From positions 2,153,501-2,217,500 of the forward strand of contig NZ_FMBM01000002.1 of NCBI RefSeq assembly GCF_900094735.1: a stretch of 64,000 bases of DNA, written 5' to 3'. The DNA is from Saliniramus fredricksonii (GTDB taxonomy: Bacteria > Pseudomonadota > Alphaproteobacteria > Rhizobiales > Beijerinckiaceae). The first letter of the stretch is position 1. Each line of letters begins with the position of its first letter. Below the pieces are notes generated by a model, which worked only from the letters and a program-made list of their open reading frames with translations, was not told the DNA's origin and did no database searches. The position numbers and the translations under genes are program-made. Shown in pieces: positions 39,504 through 47,846 of the stretch.

Positions 39504-40490
39504 ATGCAGATCGCGCGGGGACGGTCATCAGGAGCGGGTGGCGAAAGCATGGCAGCCAAACGCGAATACATGGTGTCGCGCCAAATCGCGGCACGGGGCG
39601 TCAGCGATCCCAACGTCCGCGAGGCGATGCTGGCGGTACCGCGGGAAGTTTTCGTGCCAGCCGAACTCGCCGAGTTCGCATATGAGGATACGCCTCTGCC
39701 CATCGGCGCGGACCAGACCATATCCCAGCCCTATATCGTTGCCATGATGCTTGAGGCAGCCGAAATTGCTCCTGGCGAGAAAGTTCTGGATGTAGGAACC
39801 GGCTCAGGCTACGCGGCGGCACTGGCCAGCCGCATCGCCGGAAAGGTTGTGTCAATCGAACGCCACGCCGAACTCACTGAAGCTGCGCGCAAGGCCATTG
39901 ACACTTTGGGTTACGACAATATCGACCTTCGCATCGGCGATGGCACGCAGGGCGCTGCGGATGAAGCCCCTTTCGATGTGATCCTCGTCGCTGCAGGAGG
40001 ACCCGAAATCCCCGAGATCCTGATCGAACAGCTCTCACCGGGCGGACGCATGATCATCCCCGTTGGGCCGGTTCATCGTTACCAGCATCTGCTGCGAATT
40101 CGCAAGACCGGCGATAATCGCATCAAGCAGGAGGATCTTGGCCCTGTCGCTTTTGTACCGCTGATAGGCGTCGGTGGATGGCGCGACCCAGCTTGCGAGG
40201 AAATCGTGCACCCCACGGAGGGGAAAGGTACGTCGCGCGCGGTCGGGGGTGCCGCAGCGCGCGCGGTCCAGATGGGGGCACCGAATGCCCCGACCGATCC
40301 TGCCGCATTGATCGCGCGCCATGCCGAGCCGCTTCCAGAGATCGGAGCTTCCGGCTTTGGGGCAATGTTCGACCGGATCAGGGATGCCCGCGTTGTCGCA
40401 ATCGGTGAGGCCACGCACGGGACTTCGGAATTCTACCGCGCCCGAGCCGCCATCACCCGACACCTGAGAGCCGGATCTAAAAGTAGTTGA
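39504..40490 (+). pseudogene. Protein-L-isoaspartate methyltransferase fused to erythromycin-esterase domain, truncated
   Basis: Residues 15-225 are a complete protein-L-isoaspartate O-methyltransferase: MVSRQIAARGVSD, VPREVFVPAE, the active-site loop ADQTISQPYIVAMM, and the AdoMet site VLDVGTGSGYAAALAS; this part repairs isoaspartyl residues with S-adenosylmethionine. After a linker the chain continues into the start of an erythromycin-esterase-like domain (FDRIRDARVVAIGEATHGTSEFYRAR, carrying the conserved GEATHGT), which is cut off after RHL by an IS5-type sequence at about 40467. The frame then ends in six foreign residues. AAGAGG seven bases before the ATG at 39504 fixes the start; ATG 39549 is the alternative. 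The methyltransferase half may still work; the esterase half cannot. Confidence 0.82.
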
Positions 40491-40956
40491 GTGATATCAA
40501 AGGGTTGTGATTCAACCGTCTTTGTCGAGAAGATGGAGGATCGAATGCCCTGGGATGATATCACTCGCCGGCAGCATAACCGGGACCATCTGCGTTATCC
40601 AAGTGATTTGATGGACCGGGAATGGGCGATTTTGGCGCCGCTGATCCCTCCGGCCAAATCCGGCGGTCGTCCACGCAAGACCGATATGCGAGAGGTGGTG
40701 AACGCGATCCTTTATATCGCGGGCAGCGGCTGTCAGTGGCGGGCACTGCCGAAGGACTTTCCTCCAGCCTCCACCGTGCGAGGCTATTTCTATTCCTGGC
40801 GCGATACCGACCTCTGGCAGACGATAAACCACATCCTTGTCGCAGCCACGCGGGAACTGGAAGGACGCGAGGCCTCTCCAACTGCCGGTGTCATCGACAG
40901 TCAGTCGGTCAAAACCACGGAAAGCGGCGGGATCTCTGGCTATGACGCGGGCAAGA
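40467..40956 (+). mobile_element. IS5-family remnant
   Basis: Homology to the fused esterase domain stops after 40466, where GAGCCGGATCT begins, and IS5-type coding sequence follows. The element is cut at about 40956, so its right half and right end are absent. Confidence 0.75.
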
Positions 40957-40964
40957 AAAGGTAG
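40545..40964 (+). pseudogene. IS5-family transposase (first half)
   Basis: 139 codons beginning MPWDDITRRQHNRDHLRYPS with the IS5 group segment YPSDLMDREWAILAPLIPPA and the first catalytic Asp in GVIDSQSVKTTESGG. The chain breaks at YDAGKK, where intact relatives continue with the second half of the DDE domain. A GGAGG stretch lies before the ATG. Inactive. Confidence 0.85.
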
Positions 40965-41020
40965 CGTCCAAGGAGCTGGTGTAATTTCAGTGCCGTCAAC
41001 GGTGTGATCCTGGGTGGCCA
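40957..41020 (-). other. Possible end fragment of an IS256-type element
   Basis: On the minus strand the stretch ending AAATTACACCAGCTCCTTGG resembles the right end of the IS256-type element near 33820-33845 (AAATTACACCAGCTTGACGG). It separates the IS5 remnant from the integrase relic. Short and tentative. Confidence 0.35.
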
Positions 41021-41445
41021 TCGAGGTGTATGGTCGATCCGGCTGGGAAACGCATAATCGTCTATCGTTCCACCACGCCGCTCCAGCCAGGCGAGAAGGC
41101 TCGCTCGTGCGTCAGCCATCAGTTCGAACTGAACGGGGCGGCCGGTCTTTTGCTGGATCACGAGCGCACGCTTTCGTATCTCCGGTCCACTGACCAAGGT
41201 ACCGATCTTGATCTTTACGAGATCGCAACCCCGCAATTTGCTATCGATGGCGAGATCAAACAGCGCGCGATCTCGCAACCGCCTCTCTCGATCGAGGAAG
41301 AAGCGGATCGCCCATACCTGCCGCGGTTTCAAGGCCCGTTTCGCACCAACCTTCTTTCCTGCGTTCGAGGCTCGCCGCCCCTGAGAAGCAGGATCAAATC
41401 GTGAATGTCCAATAACACGTCTCCTTTGGCCACCATTGGCCAGAA
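41021..41445 (-). pseudogene. Tyrosine-recombinase (phage integrase) relic
   Basis: Minus-strand frame giving GQRRRVIGHSRFDPASQGRR, then LKPRQVWAIRFFLDRERRLRDRALFDLAIDSKLRGCD (the first catalytic-arginine region is SKLRGCDL) and VIQQKTGRPVQFELMADAR, ending at FPSRIDH where intact relatives go on to the HxxR and Tyr boxes. The catalytic C-terminus is missing and no normal start codon is seen, so it is a relic. The 250 bp beyond (41446-41697) show no gene. Confidence 0.7.
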
Positions 41446-41697
41446 GGACAACGCCGTTCGCTAGAGCACAATAAACGCTTTATCAGCATAGTGACGCGGC
41501 ATGATACCCGGTCGCTTCATGCGGAAAGTTGAGCATGAATAACAGTAGGCGTTCGGCCCCGAAAGGCGTTGGCACTATGAAGTACGTGCCGTCTTCTCAA
41601 CGGGTCCATGCATGGATAAAGGGTCTCCCGACAGCATTTGTGCATATATCAATTTCATTGACATTTGCAGCCCTGACAGAAATACGAAATCTTTCGA

Positions 41698-42315
41698 TCA
41701 TCCTCCATGCTTTTCAAGGAAAGCCTCAACCGAAAGTGTGCGAAAGTCATCCAGAGCGGCGCGAATCATCGTATGGTCCCAGCTCCACCATGCCAGCGCC
41801 TGTAGGCGGGCGGCTATGTCTTCTGGAAACCGCCGCCGCAGGGGCGTAGCCGGTATACCGGCTACGATAGTATAGGCGGGAACATCGCGGGTGACGACGG
41901 CGCCTGCGCCTATGACGGCCCCATCACCAACAGCAACATCAGGCCGTATAATGGCTCCGTGGCCAATCCAGACGTCATGCCCGATTGTCGTGCGCCGGGC
42001 CTCTCGTGCGGCGAAGAAAGCTGTGTCGTGCGCTGCATCAAGCCAATAATCAGCCGAGCGATACAGGAAATGGTGCTGACTTGCGCGGCACATAGGGTGG
42101 TCGGTCGGGCCGATGCGCACCATTGCGGCAATATTGACGAACTTGCCCAGCGTCGTGTTGGCGATATCACAAAGGCGTGTGCAATAGGAATAGGCGCCGA
42201 AAGTCGTATTGAGGATGACCGAGTCCGGCCCGACTTCCGTGTAGGGACCAAATTCCGATTGCGTGATTCGAGCGCCGGGATGGAGCAACGGACGGTCGGG
42301 TGAGAGCTTCTTCAT
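41698..42315 (-). CDS. Hexapeptide-repeat acyltransferase of phosphonate loci (TIGR03308 type)
   Basis: A 205-residue left-handed beta-helix protein. Hexapeptide repeats run at about residues 15-60 and again at 110-150 ([38 protein letters not shown]). The catalytic-type His lies in [10 protein letters not shown]. The family is found with phosphonate transport and C-P lyase genes and probably acetylates a phosphonate or amine. It is the last gene of the phn operon here, 99 bp after phnE. No C-P lyase genes are in the window. Function is by family association, not shown. Confidence 0.8.
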   Translation of the reverse strand: MKKLSPDRPLLHPGARITQSEFGPYTEVGPDSVILNTTFGAYSYCTRLCDIANTTLGKFVNIAAMVRIGPTDHPMCRASQHHFLYRSADYWLDAAHDTAFFAAREARRTTIGHDVWIGHGAIIRPDVAVGDGAVIGAGAVVTRDVPAYTIVAGIPATPLRRRFPEDIAARLQALAWWSWDHTMIRAALDDFRTLSVEAFLEKHGG

Positions 42316-42414
42316 CGGCTTTCTTCAGTTCGAGGGTCTGTATCCGGCTATCCGATGCCTTCACGCTTTGCCGGTCTGGGCTATCCGATACACAGCAATC
42401 GCCTGGAACTGCCA

Positions 42415-43272
42415 TCAATGGCCGCGCTCGCCGATAAATCGTCTGCGCAGGAGGCCGGAGGCCCAGTCGATGATTGCGATAACCACAAGCACGTTGAGCA
42501 CGACAAAGGCGACCTGATCGAACAGGCCGGCACGGAAGCGTTCGATGATGATCATGCCAATTCCCCCTGCACCGACGAGCCCCAGGATCGTCGCCGAGCG
42601 CGTCGAGCTCTCGAAACTGTAAAGGGAGAGCGAGACGAATACCGGAAGTATCTGGGGCAGGTAGCCGAAGCGGATCACGCGGGCGCCGTCAGCCCCGGTC
42701 GCTCGCACACCCTCGACCTGTTTGCGATCAATGTTCTCGATTGCCTCCGAATAGAGCTTGGCAAGGTTGCCCATATCCGAGATGAAGATGGCCAGAACGC
42801 CCGCGAGGGGACCAAGCCCGACCGCCCGCACGAAGACGAGCCCCCACACGACCCCGTCGATTCCGCGAAAGACATCGAGAAGGCGGCGTACGGCGTGGCG
42901 TATGACGCCAATCGGCATTGTATTCTTGGCTGCCAGAAAACCCAGCGCCAGAGCAAAGATCGTTCCCAGCAGCGTTCCCAGAAAAGCCATCGCGATCGTT
43001 TGGGCAATCCCTGTATAAATCGCAGAGTAATTCCAACCCGCCATGTCCTCCCATACGACCATGCGTGTCATCAGGCGCAACGCACGCTCTGAACTGTCAA
43101 GCAGTTTGACGAATTCGAAAAGATGCAACGAATAGACCACATAGGCGACCAGGGCCGCCCAGCTCCCTACCTTCAGCACATCGACGAATGATTTCCTGAA
43201 GGCCCCCGGATGGCTTTCGCGGATGCGCGCTATGTCAGCATCCGTCATGGCATCGAAACGCAGCGTACTCAT
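42415..43272 (-). CDS. phnE: Phosphonate ABC transporter permease PhnE (second copy in operon)
   Basis: A 285-residue inner-membrane permease with about six helices. The coupling loop reads IENIDRKQVEGVRATGADGARVIRFGYLPQILP, and the segment LLDVFRGIDGVVWGLVFVRAVGLGPLAGVLAI is the PhnE hallmark. It follows the other phnE with a 4-bp overlap; the two differ enough to form a heterodimeric channel. Imports phosphonates (or phosphite/phosphate esters) delivered by the PhnD proteins. Confidence 0.92.
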   Translation of the reverse strand: MSTLRFDAMTDADIARIRESHPGAFRKSFVDVLKVGSWAALVAYVVYSLHLFEFVKLLDSSERALRLMTRMVVWEDMAGWNYSAIYTGIAQTIAMAFLGTLLGTIFALALGFLAAKNTMPIGVIRHAVRRLLDVFRGIDGVVWGLVFVRAVGLGPLAGVLAIFISDMGNLAKLYSEAIENIDRKQVEGVRATGADGARVIRFGYLPQILPVFVSLSLYSFESSTRSATILGLVGAGGIGMIIIERFRAGLFDQVAFVVLNVLVVIAIIDWASGLLRRRFIGERGH

Positions 43273-44195
43273 CTCAAGGCCTCCTTACCGATGAGCGAAT
43301 GACGCGCGCGTTCCGAAATCAGATCGATGCAGGTCACGGTGAGCACGACGAGCAGAAGCACTGCGGTAACACGGTCATCCGAATAAAAGCTGATGACGTG
43401 GTTCAATTCGGCGCCGATCCCGCCCGCGCCGACGAAGCCGACGACGGCCGAAGCACGCACGTTGATCTCGAATCGCCACAGGGCGTAGGATGTGAAATTC
43501 GGAAGGACCTGAGGCAGAATCCCGTAGCGCATGCGCTCGAACCAGTCTCCACCTACGGCCGTGATACCATCGACCGGCCTCATCGATGCATTTTCGACCA
43601 CTTCGGAAAACAGTTTCCCCAAGGCACCTGTAGCGTGGATCGTGATGGCGAGCACACCCGCAAGCGGCCCAATCCCGACAGCAAAGACGAAGATCAGAGC
43701 AAAGAGTATTTCCGGAACTCCGCGGCAGAACTCCAGAAATCGACGTGAAGCAACACCGAGCCAAGGGAATGGCGTACAATTTCTCGCAGCCGTGAAACTG
43801 AGAATAACAGCCAACGCCGTCCCAAGTACCGTGGCTGTGACCGCCATCAGGATCGTTTCCCATATCAGTGCGAGGTACTTCCAGAAGTCGGAGTACCAGA
43901 AGCCTATTGATCCTTGCGGAAAACTCCCCTGCTCGTTGCGCCCTTCGAAGAGAACCTCCCATTGAAAGGAGGGCATGACGGAGCCGAAATACTCAAAGAT
44001 TCGCGGCAATCCCGTCGCCAGGCGGTCGGGGTAGAAACGCGAGATATATATCGACCAGCCAAGGAAGAGGAGGAAGACGACGAACAGCGTGATATTCGCG
44101 GCGAGCTTGTCCCGGATCAGCTGACGACGGTGACTCTCGAACTGGCTGACGGGATCACTCTCCAGCGACCGGGCGGGTTGAATTGCCGTAATCAT
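43269..44195 (-). CDS. phnE: Phosphonate ABC transporter permease PhnE
   Basis: A 308-residue inner-membrane permease. A 30-residue cytoplasmic N-terminus precedes the first helix; RRFLEFCRGVPEILFALIFVFAVGIGPLAGVLAI and the loop VENASMRPVDGITAVGGDWFERMRYGILPQVLP identify PhnE. The loop around residue 80 (NEQGSFPQGSIGFWYSDFWKYLA) is a periplasmic insertion absent from the shorter partner. Starts 4 bp after the phnC stop. Confidence 0.92.
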   Translation of the reverse strand: MITAIQPARSLESDPVSQFESHRRQLIRDKLAANITLFVVFLLFLGWSIYISRFYPDRLATGLPRIFEYFGSVMPSFQWEVLFEGRNEQGSFPQGSIGFWYSDFWKYLALIWETILMAVTATVLGTALAVILSFTAARNCTPFPWLGVASRRFLEFCRGVPEILFALIFVFAVGIGPLAGVLAITIHATGALGKLFSEVVENASMRPVDGITAVGGDWFERMRYGILPQVLPNFTSYALWRFEINVRASAVVGFVGAGGIGAELNHVISFYSDDRVTAVLLLVVLTVTCIDLISERARHSLIGKEALR

Positions 44196-44198
44196 GGC

Positions 44199-45059
44199 TC
44201 AGAGCGCCGCCCGCGCCGCTGCAAGCTGTTCCTCTGCTTGCTCTTGCGGCTCCGGCATCTTCGGTTGCCCCGGCCCGTGCCCATTGAGCGCTGTCGAGGT
44301 TACGGCTTCGGAGAATGCGGATTCGGCTTCGGCACCGTAGATTTCGCGGGCGACGCTGTCAGTCAGCGCGCGCGCCGGTCCGTCGAAGACGACACGACCA
44401 TCCTGCATGCCGATGATCCGGTCACAATATGCACGTGCGGTATCAAGGGTATGGAGATTGCAGATGACCGTGAGACCGTCTTCCTGATTGATGCTGCGCA
44501 AGGCATCCATAACGACCTTCGCGTTGAGCGGATCGAGAGAGGCGATTGGTTCGTCAGCCAACATGATTTTCGGCTCCTGGACGAGTGCCCGCGCGATGGC
44601 TACGCGCTGTTGCTGCCCGCCTGAAAGCGTATCCGTCTGCTGAAGCGCCGCATGCGCCATTCCCAGACGGTCGAGCGCGCGGATCGCGAAAGCCCGTTCC
44701 CTCGCTGAAAAAAGCCCCAGCATCGACGAGGCGAAGCCATGCTGGAACAAACGCCCGGACATGACGTTCGTGACCACCTGAAGCCGCCCCACGAGATTGA
44801 ACTGCTGAAAAACCATGGCGCATTCGTTTCGCCACCGGCGCAAATCGCTCCCTTTCAGCGCAGTGATCTCGCGTCCACCGAACAGGATCTTGCCGGAACT
44901 TGAATCATTCAGTCGGTTGATCATGCGCAACAACGTGGATTTTCCAGCACCGGATCGACCGATCACGCCGACCATTTGCCCTTGGGGAATGGACAGAGTC
45001 ACGCCATCGACGGCGGTCGTCGTCCCGAACCGCTTGGTCACGTTTTCAAAGTCGAGCAT
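44199..45059 (-). CDS. phnC: Phosphonate ABC transporter ATP-binding protein
   Basis: A 286-residue cytoplasmic ATPase: Walker [33 protein letters not shown] (a PhnC-typical Q-loop region), signature [14 protein letters not shown], Walker [14 protein letters not shown] and [18 protein letters not shown]. The ATG at 45059 gives the normal start [12 protein letters not shown]; the frame is open further upstream but lacks family sequence. A 30-residue Ala/Glu-rich tail is extra. Lies between phnD and phnE, behind a hairpin. Confidence 0.95.
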   Translation of the reverse strand: MLDFENVTKRFGTTTAVDGVTLSIPQGQMVGVIGRSGAGKSTLLRMINRLNDSSSGKILFGGREITALKGSDLRRWRNECAMVFQQFNLVGRLQVVTNVMSGRLFQHGFASSMLGLFSARERAFAIRALDRLGMAHAALQQTDTLSGGQQQRVAIARALVQEPKIMLADEPIASLDPLNAKVVMDALRSINQEDGLTVICNLHTLDTARAYCDRIIGMQDGRVVFDGPARALTDSVAREIYGAEAESAFSEAVTSTALNGHGPGQPKMPEPQEQAEEQLAAARAAL

Positions 45060-45118
45060 GGGATGCCCCTTTTCAGCAGCAGGCGAAAAGCCGAGAAACG
45101 CAGTCCGGCAAGATGAAA

Positions 45119-45142
45119 CGCCCCCCCGAAAACGGGAGGGCG
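45119..45142 (-). terminator. Hairpin between phnD and phnC
   Basis: Arms 45119-45128 and 45133-45142 (10 bp, one mismatch) with an AAAA loop in the 103-bp spacer. Without a T-run; likely attenuates phnC-phnE relative to the binding protein. Confidence 0.6.
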
Positions 45143-45162
45143 CAAGGTTTTGGTCCGGCCCG

Positions 45163-46083
45163 TCAGCGTGACCCCTGGAGTTCCGCTTCGCGCATGGCGA
45201 CAATGCCCGCGTAGAAGCTATGATCGACCGTCGCATAGCCGTTACCGTCGCCGCCAACCGTATCGGCATAGCATTCCGGGTGGCTATCCTTCATGCCGAG
45301 CATGAAGTCACGCGCAAGCTCACGGGCCTCTTGCGGCAAGTCGTTGCGCATCACGGTCGGCCCGTTCGGGATCAGGTTCGATTCCCAGACTATGCGAAGA
45401 TCCGCCATGTCGAGGAGGCCGTTATCCACCATGCGGCGGAGGTTTCCGCGGGTATAACCGCTTTCCACGTCGCCCATCAGCGAGGTCCAGGTCACACCGG
45501 CATCATACTGGTTGTTCAAAACCGCGATCACCGCCTGCTCATGGCCACCGCCGAAACCGGTGCGCGCGAAGAACGTTTCATCGTCGATTCCGGACTGTGC
45601 CAGCTCCGCACGCGGGACCAGGTAACCCGATGTCGAATTCGGATCGGCATAGGCGAGAGACGCGCCCTCGAGATCTTCGAGGCTGTGAAAATCACTATCG
45701 GCACGCACGTAGATCACCGCGTAATAGCCGAGGGAGTCGTCAACGTTCTTGGTCGCCAAAACCGGGGAAACCGCATCCGGATCCTGCAGATAGACGCCGG
45801 CGTAGCCTGAGGCACCCATGCCCGCCTGATGCAACTGACCGGACAGGAGCCCCTGCATCACGCCAGCATAGTCAGCCGCCGGAAAAAGCTCGACGGGGAC
45901 GCCGAGCGCCTCCGACATCAGATTTGCGAAGCAATCGTAGCGACGCAGGCGGTCGGCTTCGTTTTCACCACCGAGCAGACCGATGTTGTAGGTGCCGAAA
46001 TCCGCACGCCAATCGGCTTCGGCGGGCATGGCGAAGGAGGCAAGCAGCACGATCGACGCGGCTGCACCAAGGGCGCTTTTCAT
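45163..46083 (-). CDS. phnD: Phosphonate-type periplasmic binding protein PhnD (first paralogue)
   Basis: A 306-residue binding protein with a signal peptide of about 23 residues (PAEA-DWR). It carries the PhnD features [53 protein letters not shown] (phosphonate-binding Ser/Thr loop) and [25 protein letters not shown]. Follows the second phnD by 107 bp. The two are clearly homologous along the whole length, so one arose by tandem duplication. Confidence 0.93.
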   Translation of the reverse strand: MKSALGAAASIVLLASFAMPAEADWRADFGTYNIGLLGGENEADRLRRYDCFANLMSEALGVPVELFPAADYAGVMQGLLSGQLHQAGMGASGYAGVYLQDPDAVSPVLATKNVDDSLGYYAVIYVRADSDFHSLEDLEGASLAYADPNSTSGYLVPRAELAQSGIDDETFFARTGFGGGHEQAVIAVLNNQYDAGVTWTSLMGDVESGYTRGNLRRMVDNGLLDMADLRIVWESNLIPNGPTVMRNDLPQEARELARDFMLGMKDSHPECYADTVGGDGNGYATVDHSFYAGIVAMREAELQGSR

Positions 46084-46156
46084 GTTTGAACTCCGATATG
46101 GGATGAGCGTCGATCAATCGCGATCGACAGGGCTAGAGATTTCTTCGCGAAAAGAA

Positions 46157-46182
46157 AAAGGCGACCGCGAAAGGCCGCCTTT
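46157..46182 (-). terminator. Terminator-like stem-loop between the two phnD genes
   Basis: Arms AAAGGCGACC (46157-46166) and GGCCGCCTTT (46173-46182); on the minus strand the arm is followed by TTCTTTT, so partial termination after the distal phnD paralogue is likely. Confidence 0.7.
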
Positions 46183-46190
46183 CACTGTCG

Positions 46191-47117
46191 TCAGCGCGAG
46201 CCTTCCAGCTCGGCGCGGCGCATAGCCACGATACCTTCGAAGAACGAATGATCGACGGGCTGCCAGCCCTGCCCCTCGCCGAAGGAAATATCATAGTAAC
46301 ACTGCGGATCGGTTTCGAGCTGGTTGGCGAGATAGTCTACGATGATCTCGCGGGCTTCATCCGGCATCGATTTGCGTACGACCACGGGGCCATTGGGGAT
46401 CAGATTGGATTCCCAGATCACGCGCAAATCGGCCATATCGAGAAGTCCGTTGTCGATCATCCGGCGCAGATTGCCCCGAGTGTAGCCGTCAGCCGGATTA
46501 CCCTGACCGGAAACCCAAGTCACACCGGCATCATATTGCCCTTCGAGTACGGCGATGACGGCCTGTTCATGACCGCCTCCGAAGCCAGTGCGAGAGAAGA
46601 ACTCCGCATCATTGATACCTGCAGCCCTGAGCTCGGCCCGCGGAATGAGATAGCCAGAGGTTGAGTTCGGGTCGGCATAGGCGAGGCTGTAGCCTTCCAT
46701 CCCCTCAAGAGAATGAATGTCACTGTCGGACCGGACATACATCGCGGCGATGTAGCCGAGCGACCCATCCGCTTCGGCGGAAACGAAGATCGGTTCCACT
46801 GCTTCCGGATCTTGCAGATAGATTGCGGCATAGCCAGAAGCGCCGAGACTGGCATAATCGAGCTGCCCGGCAACGAGCCCCTGAATGACACCGGCATAAT
46901 CAGGGGCCGGGAACATTTCTACCGGCACCCCGAGGCGCTCTTCCATGGCGACACGAAAACACTCGTTATTGCGCAAGCGATCCGCTTCGTTCTCGCCTCC
47001 GAGGAGGCCGACACGGAAGGTGGGCATCTCGTCACGCCAATCGGCGTGAGCGATGTTTGAGGACAACGCGATAGTTCCTGACGCTGCAATGAGCGCAAAG
47101 GTTACCCGGCGAAACAT
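46191..47117 (-). CDS. phnD: Phosphonate-type periplasmic binding protein PhnD (second paralogue)
   Basis: A 308-residue binding protein, first gene of the operon. Signal peptide to about residue 25 (NIAHA-DWR); [53 protein letters not shown] and [20 protein letters not shown] parallel the other copy segment by segment, while residues near the pocket differ (EPIFVSAEADGSLGY against [15 protein letters not shown]). The two may extend the range of ligands. The ATG at 47117 has GAGG upstream. A Pho-box-like promoter lies 67 bp upstream. Confidence 0.93.
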   Translation of the reverse strand: MFRRVTFALIAASGTIALSSNIAHADWRDEMPTFRVGLLGGENEADRLRNNECFRVAMEERLGVPVEMFPAPDYAGVIQGLVAGQLDYASLGASGYAAIYLQDPEAVEPIFVSAEADGSLGYIAAMYVRSDSDIHSLEGMEGYSLAYADPNSTSGYLIPRAELRAAGINDAEFFSRTGFGGGHEQAVIAVLEGQYDAGVTWVSGQGNPADGYTRGNLRRMIDNGLLDMADLRVIWESNLIPNGPVVVRKSMPDEAREIIVDYLANQLETDPQCYYDISFGEGQGWQPVDHSFFEGIVAMRRAELEGSR

Positions 47118-47170
47118 GTCAGCCTCATCGGTACGATTTGTTCGGAGATACATACTCTTTGAGCGACCAA

Positions 47171-47201
47171 TTAATATCTCAATGTTACAGCAGCGTGACG
47201 C
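47171..47201 (-). promoter_or_regulatory. Pho-box-like promoter of the phn operon
   Basis: Read on the minus strand: GCGTCAC, GCTG, CTGTAAC (47201-47184), then 7 bases and TATTAA (47176-47171) as -10. This is the same 7-4-7 plus 7-base geometry as the boxes at 12257 and 16750. Confidence 0.6.
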
Positions 47202-47846
47202 ATATTTTACGATATATTAATCAATTGATACGATAAGTTGGCTAAATAAATTTTCTGTATACTTGCCAGTTTTGAAATTTTACTTACTTTTTGGCGAAAG
47301 ATCTTAGGGGGAATCCGGTGGTTAATTGCGGAAACGTTTCCGACGGGACCCAAGGCCCACTTCAATTATGCATTGATAACGGATCCTTGCTTGTCCTCTA
47401 ACGACGCCGGTCGATGCCGCCCCAATGCCGATCCACCGATGGGGATACAGAATAGTAATAGTTCCAGCTGTACGCCTGAATTGGGGCAATCACCGCATTT
47501 CACCCGACTGCGGAATTTTCGTATGAAGCAGACCGCCGGGTTTCAGGGTATGTGGAATTGGCGATGAATGACCGGAATGGGTCGCGTAGCGATCCGTCAG
47601 ATTGGGGGCCGCAAGGAGAAATTCGGCTGCCGGCGATCGAGAGCTGGATAGCTGCCGTATTATTGTAGGGTTTTACACACGCTGCGCTGTATCGTTTTTG
47701 GCCGACCGTCAGCTAACCACGCAAGGGGACATGATCGCAACCTTGGTCGAATGATCTGAAGCGTTCCAGCAAGAGCCTGGAGGAAGTGTTGCGGGCAGGC
47801 AATGCGAATCAATACATGCCCCCCCGCAATGCGCAGCGCCCTTATA
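47202..47846. other. Spacer upstream of the phn operon
   Basis: No gene recognised. The part nearest the operon (to about 47290) is AT-rich. A 14-bp palindrome lies at 47329-47342. The remainder up to the IS630 element holds only short frames. Confidence 0.5.
47329..47342. promoter_or_regulatory. LacI-family-like operator palindrome
   Basis: CGGAAACGTTTCCG is a perfect 14-bp palindrome with the central CG of LacI/GalR-family sites. No LacI-type regulator is encoded in the window, and it lies over 200 bp from the phnD start, so its target is unclear. Confidence 0.4.
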
